NCBI GenBank assembly: GCA_040510375.1
Contig: JBEVJC010000022.1
Span: 62,001 to 126,000 of the forward strand
DNA length: 64,000 bases
Origin: JBEVJC01 sp040510375
GTDB lineage: Bacteria > Bacteroidota > Bacteroidia > Chitinophagales > Chitinophagaceae
Direction: 5' to 3'
Shown: positions 28,602 through 38,605 of the stretch, piece by piece
Layout: each line of letters opens with the position of its first letter
Numbering within the stretch: the first letter of the stretch is position 1
Program-made: the position numbers and the translations under genes
Notes under the pieces: model-generated
Seen by the model: only the letters and a program-made list of their open reading frames with translations
Database searches by the model: none
What the model was told of the DNA's origin: nothing

Positions 28602-28617
28602 AACGAATGGTGTGCCA
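28602..28617 (-). promoter_or_regulatory. Putative sigma54 (-24/-12) promoter of the alpha/beta hydrolase
   Basis: On the minus strand TGGCAC (28617-28612) is a perfect -24 element. With the required 10-bp spacing after GG, the -12 position reads GT (28604-28603) instead of the consensus GC. Transcription would start near 28592, about 17 nt before the ATG. Context supports it, because a sigma54 activator gene lies just upstream. The -12 mismatch keeps confidence low. Confidence 0.4.
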
Positions 28618-28697
28618 ATAAATTAATTATCTAATCGTCAACACTTTATCACTTCAGTGTTTATTTACTTATAGTATTTCGTCAGTTCTGCCTGAGT

Positions 28698-28777
28698 TTT
28701 CGGCGAGTTGGCGAAATCCCGTCAGAAGATCTGTCGGGTGATGATAATAGAATGTGACTGAACAGCTGGTTCGCCAA
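28698..28777. promoter_or_regulatory. Inverted-repeat sites, possible enhancer sites for the sigma54 activator
   Basis: TTGGCGAA (28708-28715) and its complement TTCGCCAA (28770-28777) flank a hairpin-forming core (CCCG.CAGA/TCTG.CGGG, about 28718-28738). An imperfect dyad (TTTCGGC/GGCGAAA) lies at 28698-28716. They lie about 110-185 bp upstream of the predicted sigma54 start site, the usual distance for enhancer-binding proteins. The link is inference. Confidence 0.35.
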
Positions 28778-28838
28778 ATTATTACAGGAATCAGAAATTT
28801 AGTAATATTTATGAATCCGGAATGTTATCCGATCAAAT

Positions 28839-30824
28839 TCACTGAGGTCCGAAGTGTTTCCGTAAAATGCCTAACTTCTTCATTTTTGAATTAAGAGTTG
28901 TAGGTGCAATGCCTAATAACTCAGCGGCTCCACCGGAACCCGCTACTTTTCCGAGACATCTCCTTAGTACGCGTAAAATATGGTCCCGTTCATTTTCGTC
29001 AAATGATTTCAGATAAACATCATCTGATTCATACTCTGTGTTATCAAGCTTTAATGCATTATTTAATACGCTGGTTTTGGGCAACCGAACTTCTGTGATG
29101 GTATTTGTAGTAGCAAGCAAAACACTTCGTTCAATTAAATGACTTAACTCACGAATATTACCCGGCCATGAGTAATTCATTAAAACACCCATAACCGATT
29201 GTGAAACCCCGATGATCTCCTTGTTATTTTCTCTGGAAAATATTTTTAAAAAACAATCCACAAGTTCCGGAATATCGGCTTTTCTATCGCGCAACGCGGG
29301 CAGGTCAATGGGAAACACATTCAACCTGTAATAAAGATCGAGGCGAAATCTGCCTTCTGCAACTTCTTTCTCCATATTTCTATTAGTTGCCGCAATAATC
29401 CGGATGTTGACCCTTTTACGTTGATTGTCGCCCACTCTCTCAAATTCCCTTTCCTGCAATACCCGGAGTAATTTCGACTGTGATTCGAGTGGAAGTTCGC
29501 CGATTTCATCAAGAAAAACGGTGCCTCCGTCTGCCTGTTCAAACTTCCCTACACGCTGGTCAACTGCCCCGGTAAATGCACCTTTTACATGACCAAAAAG
29601 TTCCGATTCAATCAGGGATACGGATAGTGCAGCACAATTAATAATCACGAATGGCTTGTTTTTCCTGGCAGACAGGTCATGGACCGCCTTGGCTATACGT
29701 TCTTTTCCGGTGCCACTTTCACCTGCAATCAATACAGACGCATCGGATTTTCCTACAATCCTTACATTGTCCAAAACAGTATATAATTGGGGACTTCGTC
29801 CAACGATATTTTTAAATACTACAGCCTCCTGTTCCTCCCGATGCTCAGCCACTGTATTTTGGGAAACGCGGGTCATCTGCTTTTCAACGCCTTCCTTTGT
29901 GCCGGTTTGATTTTCAAAAATTCGTTCAATGACCCTCACCAATTGCACTTCTGCGATTTTTAATTTCTGGATTGCATCAATCTTATCCCGTTCAGGCTGA
30001 ATACAAAAAAAAGCCATTGTCAATTGTGCATCCCTGTAATCCAGCGGTAAGAAAATTCTTGCGGTGACTTTGAAATGGTTTTTAAGGTGGCCCAGCAGGG
30101 GCCACTGTTTCGACAGTTTCTCAAATTCAGTGCCGCGGCAAAAAGCTATCTTTTTTTCACGGAAATATATTTCACTGATTGTTTCATAACTGGCTTTAGT
30201 TATATTAAACTTACCTGCGATTTCTTCTGCTGATAACACCTGGTATTGATTAACCCCGCTTCTTATCAGGTATAAATCTTCCCGGCCAGACACCCGGGTT
30301 TTTTGCAGCGAAATACTCATTACGTCATACCTGACAAGCATCTGAAGTGCGCTACCCAGTCTTTCCACTCTGTCACTGAAGCCGGCATTGCCTGTAAGAA
30401 TACTGTCAAGCTCTTTGTGAAAACTGGAATTTAAAAGGTTACGTGTCTCAATCGCATTTTTGTGCCTGTACCTGGCAATGTCCAGCATCACGACAAGCTC
30501 CCATTCTTTGAGGGGCTTAGACAGAAAGCCATATGGATTTGTATACTTTACCGACTCGAGAATTTCCTGGCTGGTGGAACCGGAAAGAAAAATAAATGGA
30601 ATGCTTCTCCGGGACAATATTGGTGCGATGTCAAGGCCACTGCTGTTCGCATGCAAAAAAACATCTAAAAAAACCCAGGTGGGATTCTTTGAATCAATCA
30701 TTTCAATTGCATCCTGATAGCTCGAAGCAACGCCACAAACATTATACCCGTGCCTTTCAAGCACATTGCGAAGATGATCAGAAACAATACATTCATCTTC
30801 TACGATCAAGATATTTTCTTTCAT
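28839..30824 (-). CDS. Sigma54-dependent response regulator (REC-GAF-like-AAA+-Fis HTH)
   Basis: A 661-residue NtrC-family transcription activator. The receiver domain (1-120) has the acidic pocket Glu9/Asp10, phospho-acceptor Asp54 (FLDV) and Lys103 (SKP). Residues about 135-300 look like a GAF-type sensory domain. The AAA+ domain (about 337-560) has Walker A GESGTGKE (368-375), the sigma54-contact loop GAFTGA (415-420) and Walker B GGTVFLDE (433-440). A Fis-type helix-turn-helix follows at about 615-652. It should therefore remodel sigma54 RNA polymerase after phosphorylation and perhaps ligand binding. No histidine kinase gene is in the window, so the partner kinase is encoded elsewhere. 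The downstream alpha/beta hydrolase with a sigma54-like promoter is the best local target. Confidence 0.93.
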   Translation of the reverse strand: MKENILIVEDECIVSDHLRNVLERHGYNVCGVASSYQDAIEMIDSKNPTWVFLDVFLHANSSGLDIAPILSRRSIPFIFLSGSTSQEILESVKYTNPYGFLSKPLKEWELVVMLDIARYRHKNAIETRNLLNSSFHKELDSILTGNAGFSDRVERLGSALQMLVRYDVMSISLQKTRVSGREDLYLIRSGVNQYQVLSAEEIAGKFNITKASYETISEIYFREKKIAFCRGTEFEKLSKQWPLLGHLKNHFKVTARIFLPLDYRDAQLTMAFFCIQPERDKIDAIQKLKIAEVQLVRVIERIFENQTGTKEGVEKQMTRVSQNTVAEHREEQEAVVFKNIVGRSPQLYTVLDNVRIVGKSDASVLIAGESGTGKERIAKAVHDLSARKNKPFVIINCAALSVSLIESELFGHVKGAFTGAVDQRVGKFEQADGGTVFLDEIGELPLESQSKLLRVLQEREFERVGDNQRKRVNIRIIAATNRNMEKEVAEGRFRLDLYYRLNVFPIDLPALRDRKADIPELVDCFLKIFSRENNKEIIGVSQSVMGVLMNYSWPGNIRELSHLIERSVLLATTNTITEVRLPKTSVLNNALKLDNTEYESDDVYLKSFDENERDHILRVLRRCLGKVAGSGGAAELLGIAPTTLNSKMKKLGILRKHFGPQ

Positions 30825-31331
30825 ACTTACACAGCTTGATGCAGTTAATAAACGTCCAAAAACATCAATACAATTGTTATTAGTTCATCCTCTCTTTTGA
30901 CGTCTCCTATACGCGGTAAACAATTTTTTGCATGTACATAAAATACCCTGAAGCTGAAATAATACCTGGCTATTTAAAATTACAAAATAACAGGCTCTGA
31001 ATTTTCACTGCGCAGGCCAGCGACCTTTTTAAAAAATAATATCAAAAATTATTTACACTGGTAAATGCCTTGCTTAATTGAAGTTATCCCAGGTGATCAA
31101 GTCTTCAGAACGATTAATACAATAAATTAGCTGATAGATACCTTGATTATCCTTAAATGGAATTACTCCGGCTATCCGGCGGTCTTAAGCACTATTATCA
31201 TGGCGTTTTATAAAAAGAAAATCCGGCCGGACAAAAGTCGCGACCGGAACCCCGGGAGTGAACTCCCTTAAGAAATTAGAAAATACAGATGGTGGCAGAT
31301 ATTTGAAGTCCAACCATTTCTACTATCTTAT
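30825..31331. other. Intergenic region upstream of the sigma54 regulator
   Basis: This 507-bp region has no gene. It contains the GH97 terminator at 31211-31247, a perfect ATTTAC-N4-GTAAAT palindrome at 31051-31066 that could be a regulator site or a small hairpin, and a short stem (GGGAG/CTCCC) near 31254-31267. It should carry the promoter of the regulator gene, which I cannot place. Confidence 0.45.
31211..31247 (-). terminator. Rho-independent terminator of the GH97 gene / end of the PUL
   Basis: Arms 31223-31232 and 31237-31247 form a GC-rich stem with one mismatch, one bulge and a 4-nt loop. On the minus strand it is followed by TTTTCTTTTTATAAAA. It lies about 85 nt after the GH97 stop codon. 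Confidence 0.75.
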
Positions 31332-33272
31332 TTAATCATTTACAAATTGGATGATAAATCCACCTTTAGGTGTCATAGAATAAGACCAGTCAGAGGCCCC
31401 ATCTATTGGATAGGTATTTGTGGCAAATTCCATTAATGGATCCTTTCCCTCCGTAATGATTTTAAAATGTGTATGGTTTCCACTATATTTTTTAAGATTC
31501 AATTTAAGAGGCATTTGTTTATCAGTACCATTTATCCCAACAATATATGATAATGAATCCTTTTGTCGTGAAAGTACAATCGCTTCACCTGGCTCGCAAA
31601 CAATACCCTCCGATTTATCCCAGGTGGCCGGCATTTCTTTCAACAAGGTTTTTACATCGTTTGGCAGTGATTCAAATACTTCCCTGGAATCTGCAAAATG
31701 AATAATCCCGGAAGTATAAATCATTGGAGTGGCCAATTCATGAACTGCCGTATTTAAACGGGGAAATTTTCTCATGGTAAGGGCAACAGCTGTATAATCG
31801 GCAGGGCCGGCAACATTTCTTGTAAAAGGCAAGACGGTGTTTTGCTCTGCCGCTTTTTCAGGAAATCTTTTTTCATAAAAATAACTTTCGAGTCCTAACA
31901 CTGCTTCAGCAGTCAGAAAATTTGGCCAGGTTCTATGCCAGCCCCTTGGAACAGTAACACCATGAAGGTTCACCAGTAGATGTTCGTTCGCTGCATCTTC
32001 AAAAACACCCTGTAAGGCATTCATTACTTCCTGCCTGTCGGAACACCAAAAGTCTATTTTAACACCTTTAATCCCCATTTTGGCGAATTTCTTTAAACGT
32101 GTTTTTCTTTTTTCCGAATCGAAATAATCTCCCGAAAATCCCCAAACCAGTGGCTTAATGCCTTTGGACAAAGCCGTATCTATGATGGATTCCATTGAGT
32201 CTGCTTTTTCCCAACCGGCATCAAACAACGTGTATTCCCAGCCAAACGAGACAGCTAAATCTGTAAACTTGTTATATACTTTTGCGGACATGTCATCAGG
32301 TTCAGACCACCAGGACCACGATGCCTTTCCCGATTCAATCCATGAGGTATTTTCAATTTTTGATGCTGGCGCCAAATCTGTAATTAAGCTTGAAAGCAAT
32401 ATATCCCCAGCCTGGTCACCCACAATAATAACTCTCCAGGGCATTGTCCATGGGAGACTGGATTTTGGGTTCGGGCTGGCTTCATCACCAATTGGAAGCT
32501 GGAATTTTTCGTCTTTTTCAGGAAATGCGACTTTGTACATTCCCTCTTCCGAATTTGGTCTCAAATGACAACCAGCGTAAGAACCATCGGTTGCGGCTTC
32601 GGCAATAAGAATCCACTGCTTTTTATCGTTTACATTAAAAAGTGCGGGCATACACCAACCTACAGATGGGTTTCGCGGATTGGAAATTGTATCCCCCGGA
32701 CTTACATTAAAATAAAAATCTTCGTATCCCGGGGTAACGTAGGTTGCACTATTGTAGGGCTGTAGCCAACCTTTCGCATCTTTCTCAATTTGAAAACCCG
32801 TTATTTCTTCTTCTATGATGCGCTTTTTATTTTGTTGTTCCGGAAAACGATAACGGAAAGCAACTCCTTCTTCTCCAGAAATCAGATCGACAATAATTAA
32901 AGCTCCTCCCTCGTTTTTCAGGGTCACGCTTTTAGTTGTAAACAACTGATCTATTTCCTTGTTGTTCGAAACTTTCAACTGATATATTTCCCTTTTTTCC
33001 TGAACCGGAGAAACTTCGGCTATTGATAGCCCTTGTGTAAAATCCTGATCGTCGCATTTTAAACCCAATGGAGAAGTCGTTATTATTAAACTATCCCTGC
33101 GTTTTACCTGATAGTAAAGCTTCCCATTTTCATCCAAGGACAATTCTATTGTATTCAGGCCATCTTTTGATGTTAGTTTTAAAGATTTATCGTCGCCAGT
33201 GCAACGTGAAAACAGAAAAAGTAATCCAAGAGCGACCAGGCAGATCCTGGCATTTACAATCATATACTTCAT
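31332..33272 (-). CDS. GH97 glycoside hydrolase lipoprotein (alpha-galactosidase/alpha-glucosidase type)
   Basis: A 646-residue lipoprotein; the signal peptide ends in LFSRC, with Cys24 as the lipidated residue. The N-terminal beta-sandwich (about 30-300) and the catalytic (beta/alpha)8 barrel (about 310-560) with motifs WSWWSEPDD, LFDAGWEK, VKIDFW, NLHG and RTWPNFLTAEAVLG are those of family GH97. Asp407 in KIDFW occupies the position of the nucleophile of retaining GH97 alpha-galactosidases, and Glu456 in TAEAV fits the acid; inverting SusB-type members use Glu residues instead. A retaining alpha-galactosidase is therefore more likely than a SusB-like alpha-glucosidase (inference). The gene lies 261 bp after susD and closes the locus, so it should trim oligosaccharides imported by the SusCD pair. 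Confidence 0.9.
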   Translation of the reverse strand: MKYMIVNARICLVALGLLFLFSRCTGDDKSLKLTSKDGLNTIELSLDENGKLYYQVKRRDSLIITTSPLGLKCDDQDFTQGLSIAEVSPVQEKREIYQLKVSNNKEIDQLFTTKSVTLKNEGGALIIVDLISGEEGVAFRYRFPEQQNKKRIIEEEITGFQIEKDAKGWLQPYNSATYVTPGYEDFYFNVSPGDTISNPRNPSVGWCMPALFNVNDKKQWILIAEAATDGSYAGCHLRPNSEEGMYKVAFPEKDEKFQLPIGDEASPNPKSSLPWTMPWRVIIVGDQAGDILLSSLITDLAPASKIENTSWIESGKASWSWWSEPDDMSAKVYNKFTDLAVSFGWEYTLFDAGWEKADSMESIIDTALSKGIKPLVWGFSGDYFDSEKRKTRLKKFAKMGIKGVKIDFWCSDRQEVMNALQGVFEDAANEHLLVNLHGVTVPRGWHRTWPNFLTAEAVLGLESYFYEKRFPEKAAEQNTVLPFTRNVAGPADYTAVALTMRKFPRLNTAVHELATPMIYTSGIIHFADSREVFESLPNDVKTLLKEMPATWDKSEGIVCEPGEAIVLSRQKDSLSYIVGINGTDKQMPLKLNLKKYSGNHTHFKIITEGKDPLMEFATNTYPIDGASDWSYSMTPKGGFIIQFVND

Positions 33273-33443
33273 GATAAATAATACTTTTAAATTAATTAAC
33301 GCAGGTTAATTGGTTACCCTATTTATAATCTTACAGGAGCTTCTTCCTAAAAAAACAAATTCCAATTATTGCATATAATTCCGTCAGGAGTAAAGGCGAC
33401 ACTATCTTCCTGTTGATGAAAGGAATTATAAGCATGGTAAATA

Positions 33444-33522
33444 ACCGGGCCGATTATATAACATCCGCCCCCCGGTAGATTTTGAGAATTGTTTTCTCTT
33501 ATTTAATTCGGGATAGCTCCCG
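33444..33522 (-). promoter_or_regulatory. Two hairpins between the susD-like and GH97 genes
   Basis: A 5-bp stem CGGGA/TCCCG (33509-33522) lies 11 nt after the SusD stop, and a second stem ACCGGG/CCCGGT (33444-33449 with 33471-33476) lies further on. No strong U tract follows either. They may partly terminate or stabilise the susCD message and so lower GH97 expression relative to the transporter. Confidence 0.35.
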
Positions 33523-33533
33523 TTTCGTGACTC

Positions 33534-35042
33534 TCAATATCCAGGATTCTGATCTTCAGGATTAATGTTTTCATTTTGCTTAATCTCAGATTCTGGTATA
33601 GGGTATCTTTTATGAAAATCCTGCAATGTTCCCGAATTCCGGGCCCATACATTCCGGTCTTTTACATAACTGATAAAATTCCCGGTACGTATAAGATCCA
33701 TTCTCCTCCATCCTTCAAAGCCAAGCTCTCTTACTCTTTCATCCATGATCCTGACCTTAAAATCATTCTGCGACATCCCGGTTGACCAGGCTTCTGTGCC
33801 CGAAAGGGTTCCTCCAAAAGCTCTTGCCCTGACTGTAGAATTAACCAGGTTCACTGCTTCAACAGTCTTACCAATTTCGTTTAAACATTCAGCCTTACAT
33901 AAAAGTATATCGGCCAGGCGCAGATAATAAACCAACCCGCCTGAATACCAGAAAGGCTGGATTCCCTCTGTTCTGAAATCTTCAAATTTTTTAATGTGTG
34001 GTTCCAGTTCATCAGCCTGACCCGTCCATGTTATCCCGGGTATACTTCCGTCAGGTAATGTAAAATCATACCTGATACTTGCCTCCTTTCTTGTATCACC
34101 AGCTTGTCCTTCCCATACATCCTGATAGTAATATGGTGTAGGCATAGCCAAATCATAACCGCCAAAATAAGTGTTGGAATTCAATTGTGCCACTGCCCTT
34201 GACCCTGCCTGATTTTGTATCATATTATTATCCGGAGCTATGTTTTTGAATTGAAAGGCATAAATTATCTCACTTGAATTCTGATTTAATGTAGTATTGA
34301 ACAAATCTCCATAATCCGGCAAAAGAGAATACTTAGGGATTACTTTATCAAAAAATTCTATTGCTTTATTATAATCCCGAAGCCCCGATTCTTCCGGAGC
34401 ATACAGATAAACTTTTCCCAATAATGCTAACGCAGCACCACTCGTTGGTATCTTATGGTCACTCTGAGTTTCAGGTAAGTTCTGAGAAGCAAATTGCAGG
34501 TCATTAATTATGAACTGAAAAACATCGCTCAACGGTTGCCTGGATTCCTTCATATTGTCCATGTCAATAATCGGGATGGGGCCCCATAACATAGCCAATT
34601 CAAAATTTATAGAAGCTCGTATAAAAGATGCCTGAGCCTTAAGATCAGCAGTGGGAGCATAATGGATAGCTTTTGCGGCAGCACTTATCACAGGCCATCT
34701 TTTATTCCATTCCGCCGCAATTATCGCATTTGAAGCATTCATCCCGCCATCATATTTATCCAATGCAGGTTGTTCGCTGCCCTCCAGCATTTGCTGTCCA
34801 CCTTGCTTTGCCTCATCAGTACCCATCGACAGATACAGGGCACTTCTATCCTGTCTTGTAGTTCGCCACTGGCCATAAAGCCCGGAAATCAGCAGCTTCA
34901 AATTCTCCTCACTGCCGTAAACCTGATCCTCTGTTAAACTCGAAGATGGCTTTTCATCCAGAAATTTCTTGCATGCGGTCAGTTGGAACAGCGAAGCAGA
35001 AAGAACTATCGCTAAAATCCAACCACTATTTATTTGTTTCAT
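33534..35042 (-). CDS. SusD/RagB-family glycan-binding lipoprotein
   Basis: A 502-residue outer-surface lipoprotein (lipobox LTAC, Cys24, followed by KKFLDEKP, the usual SusD start). The TPR-rich helical fold of the family is seen in motifs such as FIRASINFELAMLWGPIPII, and the C-terminal domain carries LRLADILLCKAECLNEIGKT and the ending YPIPESEI...NPEDQNPGY. SusD proteins form a lid over the SusC barrel and capture oligosaccharides. It starts 40 nt after the SusC stop, the normal SusCD arrangement. The ligand cannot be read from the sequence; the GH97 partner suggests an alpha-linked galactoside or glucoside. Confidence 0.95.
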   Translation of the reverse strand: MKQINSGWILAIVLSASLFQLTACKKFLDEKPSSSLTEDQVYGSEENLKLLISGLYGQWRTTRQDRSALYLSMGTDEAKQGGQQMLEGSEQPALDKYDGGMNASNAIIAAEWNKRWPVISAAAKAIHYAPTADLKAQASFIRASINFELAMLWGPIPIIDMDNMKESRQPLSDVFQFIINDLQFASQNLPETQSDHKIPTSGAALALLGKVYLYAPEESGLRDYNKAIEFFDKVIPKYSLLPDYGDLFNTTLNQNSSEIIYAFQFKNIAPDNNMIQNQAGSRAVAQLNSNTYFGGYDLAMPTPYYYQDVWEGQAGDTRKEASIRYDFTLPDGSIPGITWTGQADELEPHIKKFEDFRTEGIQPFWYSGGLVYYLRLADILLCKAECLNEIGKTVEAVNLVNSTVRARAFGGTLSGTEAWSTGMSQNDFKVRIMDERVRELGFEGWRRMDLIRTGNFISYVKDRNVWARNSGTLQDFHKRYPIPESEIKQNENINPEDQNPGY

Positions 35043-35082
35043 CTTATTAATTTTTAATTATTACCACAAAATTGATCTTGTG

Positions 35083-38000
35083 TTAAAAATCTATGTTTAT
35101 ACCGGTGACCAACATTCTTGCCGTGGGATACCAATCTCCATTCTCAGGATCGTATCCCTTATACTTCGTCAATGTAAAAACATTGTTTCCGGAAACGTAA
35201 AATCTCAAATTAGACAACCCCAACTTCCTGAAATAAGTCTCAGGCATATTATACGACAAGGTAATCGTCGACAATCTTAAATAGGACGCGTCCTGCAAGC
35301 CCCAGGATGTTTCATTGGCTCCAAATCGTTGCGCATTATCATAGGTGACACGGGGGATATTGGTATTGGTATTTGTGGGGGTCCATCTGTCGAGATTATC
35401 CTTATGTGCAGGCCAATACCCGGTACCGGTCATAAGGCGTTCATAATAAGTACTTATCTTTTTTGCTCCATACGAATAGGTAAAAACAGCGTTAAGGTCT
35501 AAATTTTTCCATGTAAGTCTTGTTGAGAAACCACCATAAAACCGGGGATCCTGAGTTCCCACGATAACACGGTCATTTGCATCTATTACTCCGTAACCTG
35601 GCTGTCCTTCGGACTGTTGATCTTTGGGAAGCATATCTCCCGGTTGCAATGTTTTGCCCGGTAGCTGGAGGCTGTTTACATAACTCATGTCTTTCTCCTG
35701 GATAATTCTGTCAAACTCCAACGTATAAATGGTGTTCACCGATTTACCCAAAAAGAAATTTCCTGTTCTTTGAATATCCGCTCCGGTAAATCCTCCGAAG
35801 TTATAAATGGCATCTACACCCTGATACAATTTGGTTATCTCATTTTTGTCCCTTGAAAAGTTTACAGAAATATCCCAGCGCAAATCCTTTTTATCCAAAA
35901 CAACACCGGTAACTGCCAATTCAATTCCCCGATTGGTTAACTCACCGATATTTTCTATAGTAGCACTATAACCGGAAATAGTAGAAAGCGTGCGCCTCAT
36001 CAAAAGGTTGGAATTCACGATATGAAAATAGTCGGCAGTCAGGGATAACCTGTTATTAAACACAGCCAGATCCAATCCTATATTGAATTGATTTTGTTTT
36101 TCCCAGGTGAGGTTTGGCGTACCTCTTAATCCGGAAGAAACGAAAGAAACACTTCCACCGGAGTATACCGGATTATACAGACTGTAAAAAGCATAATTGG
36201 GAATACTTTGATTACCTACACTACCATATCCAAGTCGTAACTTCATCAGGTCAAAAAGTTGCCGACCTTGCATAAATTCTTCGTTAGTCACATTCCAGGA
36301 AAGACCTACCGAGGGGAAAAAACCCCATTTATGGCCATCATCAAACCGGGAAGAACCATCAAAACGACCAGTTAAAGTAGCAAAATATTTATTGCCGTAA
36401 CTGTAATTTACCCTCCCCAGATATGACTCTAAAGAAGCTGCAGTTTTATCGGAACCCAGATTGAAATTTGCCCGGTCATACGCACTCCCTAAATTGTAAT
36501 AAGTAAAATCATTAATTGGAAAATCCCGGGCCAGTACATTCGTATAGCGATATGTATTCTTGCTTAAACTCGTTGATGCCAGCGCTGAAATTTGGTGATT
36601 TCCAATAGACTTGTCATAAGTAACAGAATTATCCCATTGGAAATAATTTGAATAATCCAGGTTATGAATGGCGCGGCCTCTGAAAGAACCCCGGAAAGCC
36701 TGCTGGATATCACTGGGAATATATTCATAGTATTCCTGTGTCCCGTTGTCGATGGCAAAAGTGGATCTGAGCTTTAATCCTTTTACAGGATTTATTTCTA
36801 CATAATTTGATGAAGCAATCTTGATCTTATTTCTGTCCTTATCTATTTTTAAGGTATTAAAGGGATTCTCCCTGTTGATGTCCCAGCTATTCCCCCAGGC
36901 TAAAAAAAGTGTGTCTTTATATCGCTCTATGGGCAGCAATGGGTTCGATTCCTGGGCAACGGAAAATACTGCCCCATCCACTTCATCACTAACTGATTTG
37001 GTAAGGAACGTATTTGTTCCAACTTTAAGCCAGGGCTTAATTTCCTGCTCCGCATTTATCCTTCCGGTATAACGTTTATTGGAGGAACCTTTAATCAAAC
37101 CTTGTTGATCAATATACCCAAAGCTTAAATAATATGTATTACGCTCTGACCCTCCGGAAAAACTGATAGAATGATTTTGCTGTAAGCCCGAACGGGAGAT
37201 GGCTTTCAGCCAGTCATAACTTTTTCCCTGGGCATAAGTTTCTTTTTCATAATCAGCAAACCAATTGGAATTTGGTTTCAACAATTCATCATTAATGAAC
37301 TGTTCCCTGGTGGCGTTTGGATTCTGCGCAAAATAATCCTCCGCTACATGGGAGTTTACCAATGCATCAATCCGTAAATTATAAATATCCTTCGCACCCA
37401 GGTTTAAATTTGCATTGGTGAATTTTTCGATTCCCAACCAGGTTTTATAACTTACCTGCCCTATTCCCCTTTTGCCTCTTTTTGTTGTCACAACCACAAC
37501 TCCATTGGCACCCCGGGAACCATAAAGTGATGTAGAACTGGCATCTTTAAGAATAGTAATTGAAGCAACATCATTGAGGTTTGTCAGGTTGAAATCCCCT
37601 TCCATCACAATCCCGTCAACAACAAAAATCGGGTTGCCTCCATATTGAAGGGAGTTATTTCCCCGGATACGTATGGTAGCCGCACCTCCCGGCTGTGGAT
37701 TGCCCTGAATAAATACACCTGTGGCCCTGCCTTGCAATGCTTCATTGATACTGGTTACGGGTCGTTCTTCCAATACTTTCTGATCTACATTAACGACCGC
37801 ACCTGTCAGATCTTTTTTCTTTAGAGACGCACCAACAATGATTACGTTATCCATCGAAGTTTCTGCCAGCAGAAGCGTTATGGCCAAAGATTGTTGGTTG
37901 GATGTTGTAACATCGGCGGAAGTAATGGCATGTTCTTTTTCCTGGTAACCCGTAAATGAAATCACCAACACCTGGCCGGAGTTGACGTCAATGGTAAACC

Positions 38001-38544
38001 TTCCATCTACGTCAGTAGAGGTTCCAATATTGGTTCCCTTTACTTTGATAGATGCCCCTTGCAATGGATTGCCACCAGCATCCCGTACAACCCCGGTTAC
38101 CGGTGTTGCGACCTTCTGTGCAGGTGGTTGGGGTAGATGCCCGTCGGAAGACACAACATGGGATTTCTTAGACAGGAAGATGGTTTTACCCGCGATCTGG
38201 TACTTAACGGAATGATCCTTTAAAACCAGGTCCAGGAAATTGTGAAGTGGCAGGTTGTTGACAGAAAAAGAAACGGTTTTCCGGCTGCTGAAGACAGTTT
38301 TGTTACAAAGAACCAGGTAGCCGGTTTGTTTCTCAATAGCTGTAAAAACCTCCCGGAGGTTCAGATCTTTCCCGGAGAGAGTAACTGTTTGGGCCGCGGG
38401 ACTGGCGGAAACTGCCAGTGAAGCAGCGAAAAGAAAAACAGTGAGCAGTTTCATAACGCGCATCATTTGAGCGGGTAGCCAGGTAACATACCGGTCAGAA
38501 GACGCGGTATGAAAAAGCAGGCCAGCAATCGCAGATTTTGGCAT
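35083..38544 (-). CDS. SusC/RagA-family TonB-dependent transporter with STN signalling domain
   Basis: An 1153-residue outer-membrane barrel that imports glycan fragments using energy passed through TonB. From the N-terminus: an export signal (about 30-50, VMKLLTVFLFAASLAVSA), STN domain (about 52-126), carboxypeptidase-regulatory-like domain (148-228, VTGVVRDAGGNPLQGASIKV), plug (about 245-355, with IRIRGNNSLQYGGNPIFVVD) and a 22-strand barrel ending in the usual C-terminal strand. The STN domain contacts the FecR anti-sigma factor encoded immediately upstream, so the transporter senses its own substrate. The ATG at 38544 is kept because members of this family often have about 25 residues before MKLL; a start at codon 27, 28 or 31 is also possible. 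Confidence 0.95.
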   Translation of the reverse strand: MPKSAIAGLLFHTASSDRYVTWLPAQMMRVMKLLTVFLFAASLAVSASPAAQTVTLSGKDLNLREVFTAIEKQTGYLVLCNKTVFSSRKTVSFSVNNLPLHNFLDLVLKDHSVKYQIAGKTIFLSKKSHVVSSDGHLPQPPAQKVATPVTGVVRDAGGNPLQGASIKVKGTNIGTSTDVDGRFTIDVNSGQVLVISFTGYQEKEHAITSADVTTSNQQSLAITLLLAETSMDNVIIVGASLKKKDLTGAVVNVDQKVLEERPVTSINEALQGRATGVFIQGNPQPGGAATIRIRGNNSLQYGGNPIFVVDGIVMEGDFNLTNLNDVASITILKDASSTSLYGSRGANGVVVVTTKRGKRGIGQVSYKTWLGIEKFTNANLNLGAKDIYNLRIDALVNSHVAEDYFAQNPNATREQFINDELLKPNSNWFADYEKETYAQGKSYDWLKAISRSGLQQNHSISFSGGSERNTYYLSFGYIDQQGLIKGSSNKRYTGRINAEQEIKPWLKVGTNTFLTKSVSDEVDGAVFSVAQESNPLLPIERYKDTLFLAWGNSWDINRENPFNTLKIDKDRNKIKIASSNYVEINPVKGLKLRSTFAIDNGTQEYYEYIPSDIQQAFRGSFRGRAIHNLDYSNYFQWDNSVTYDKSIGNHQISALASTSLSKNTYRYTNVLARDFPINDFTYYNLGSAYDRANFNLGSDKTAASLESYLGRVNYSYGNKYFATLTGRFDGSSRFDDGHKWGFFPSVGLSWNVTNEEFMQGRQLFDLMKLRLGYGSVGNQSIPNYAFYSLYNPVYSGGSVSFVSSGLRGTPNLTWEKQNQFNIGLDLAVFNNRLSLTADYFHIVNSNLLMRRTLSTISGYSATIENIGELTNRGIELAVTGVVLDKKDLRWDISVNFSRDKNEITKLYQGVDAIYNFGGFTGADIQRTGNFFLGKSVNTIYTLEFDRIIQEKDMSYVNSLQLPGKTLQPGDMLPKDQQSEGQPGYGVIDANDRVIVGTQDPRFYGGFSTRLTWKNLDLNAVFTYSYGAKKISTYYERLMTGTGYWPAHKDNLDRWTPTNTNTNIPRVTYDNAQRFGANETSWGLQDASYLRLSTITLSYNMPETYFRKLGLSNLRFYVSGNNVFTLTKYKGYDPENGDWYPTARMLVTGINIDF

Positions 38545-38605
38545 AAATTAGCTTGTTTGGTTGAAAAAAAATGTGTCATTACCTTTTGGATCGGCTCAAA
38601 CATCG

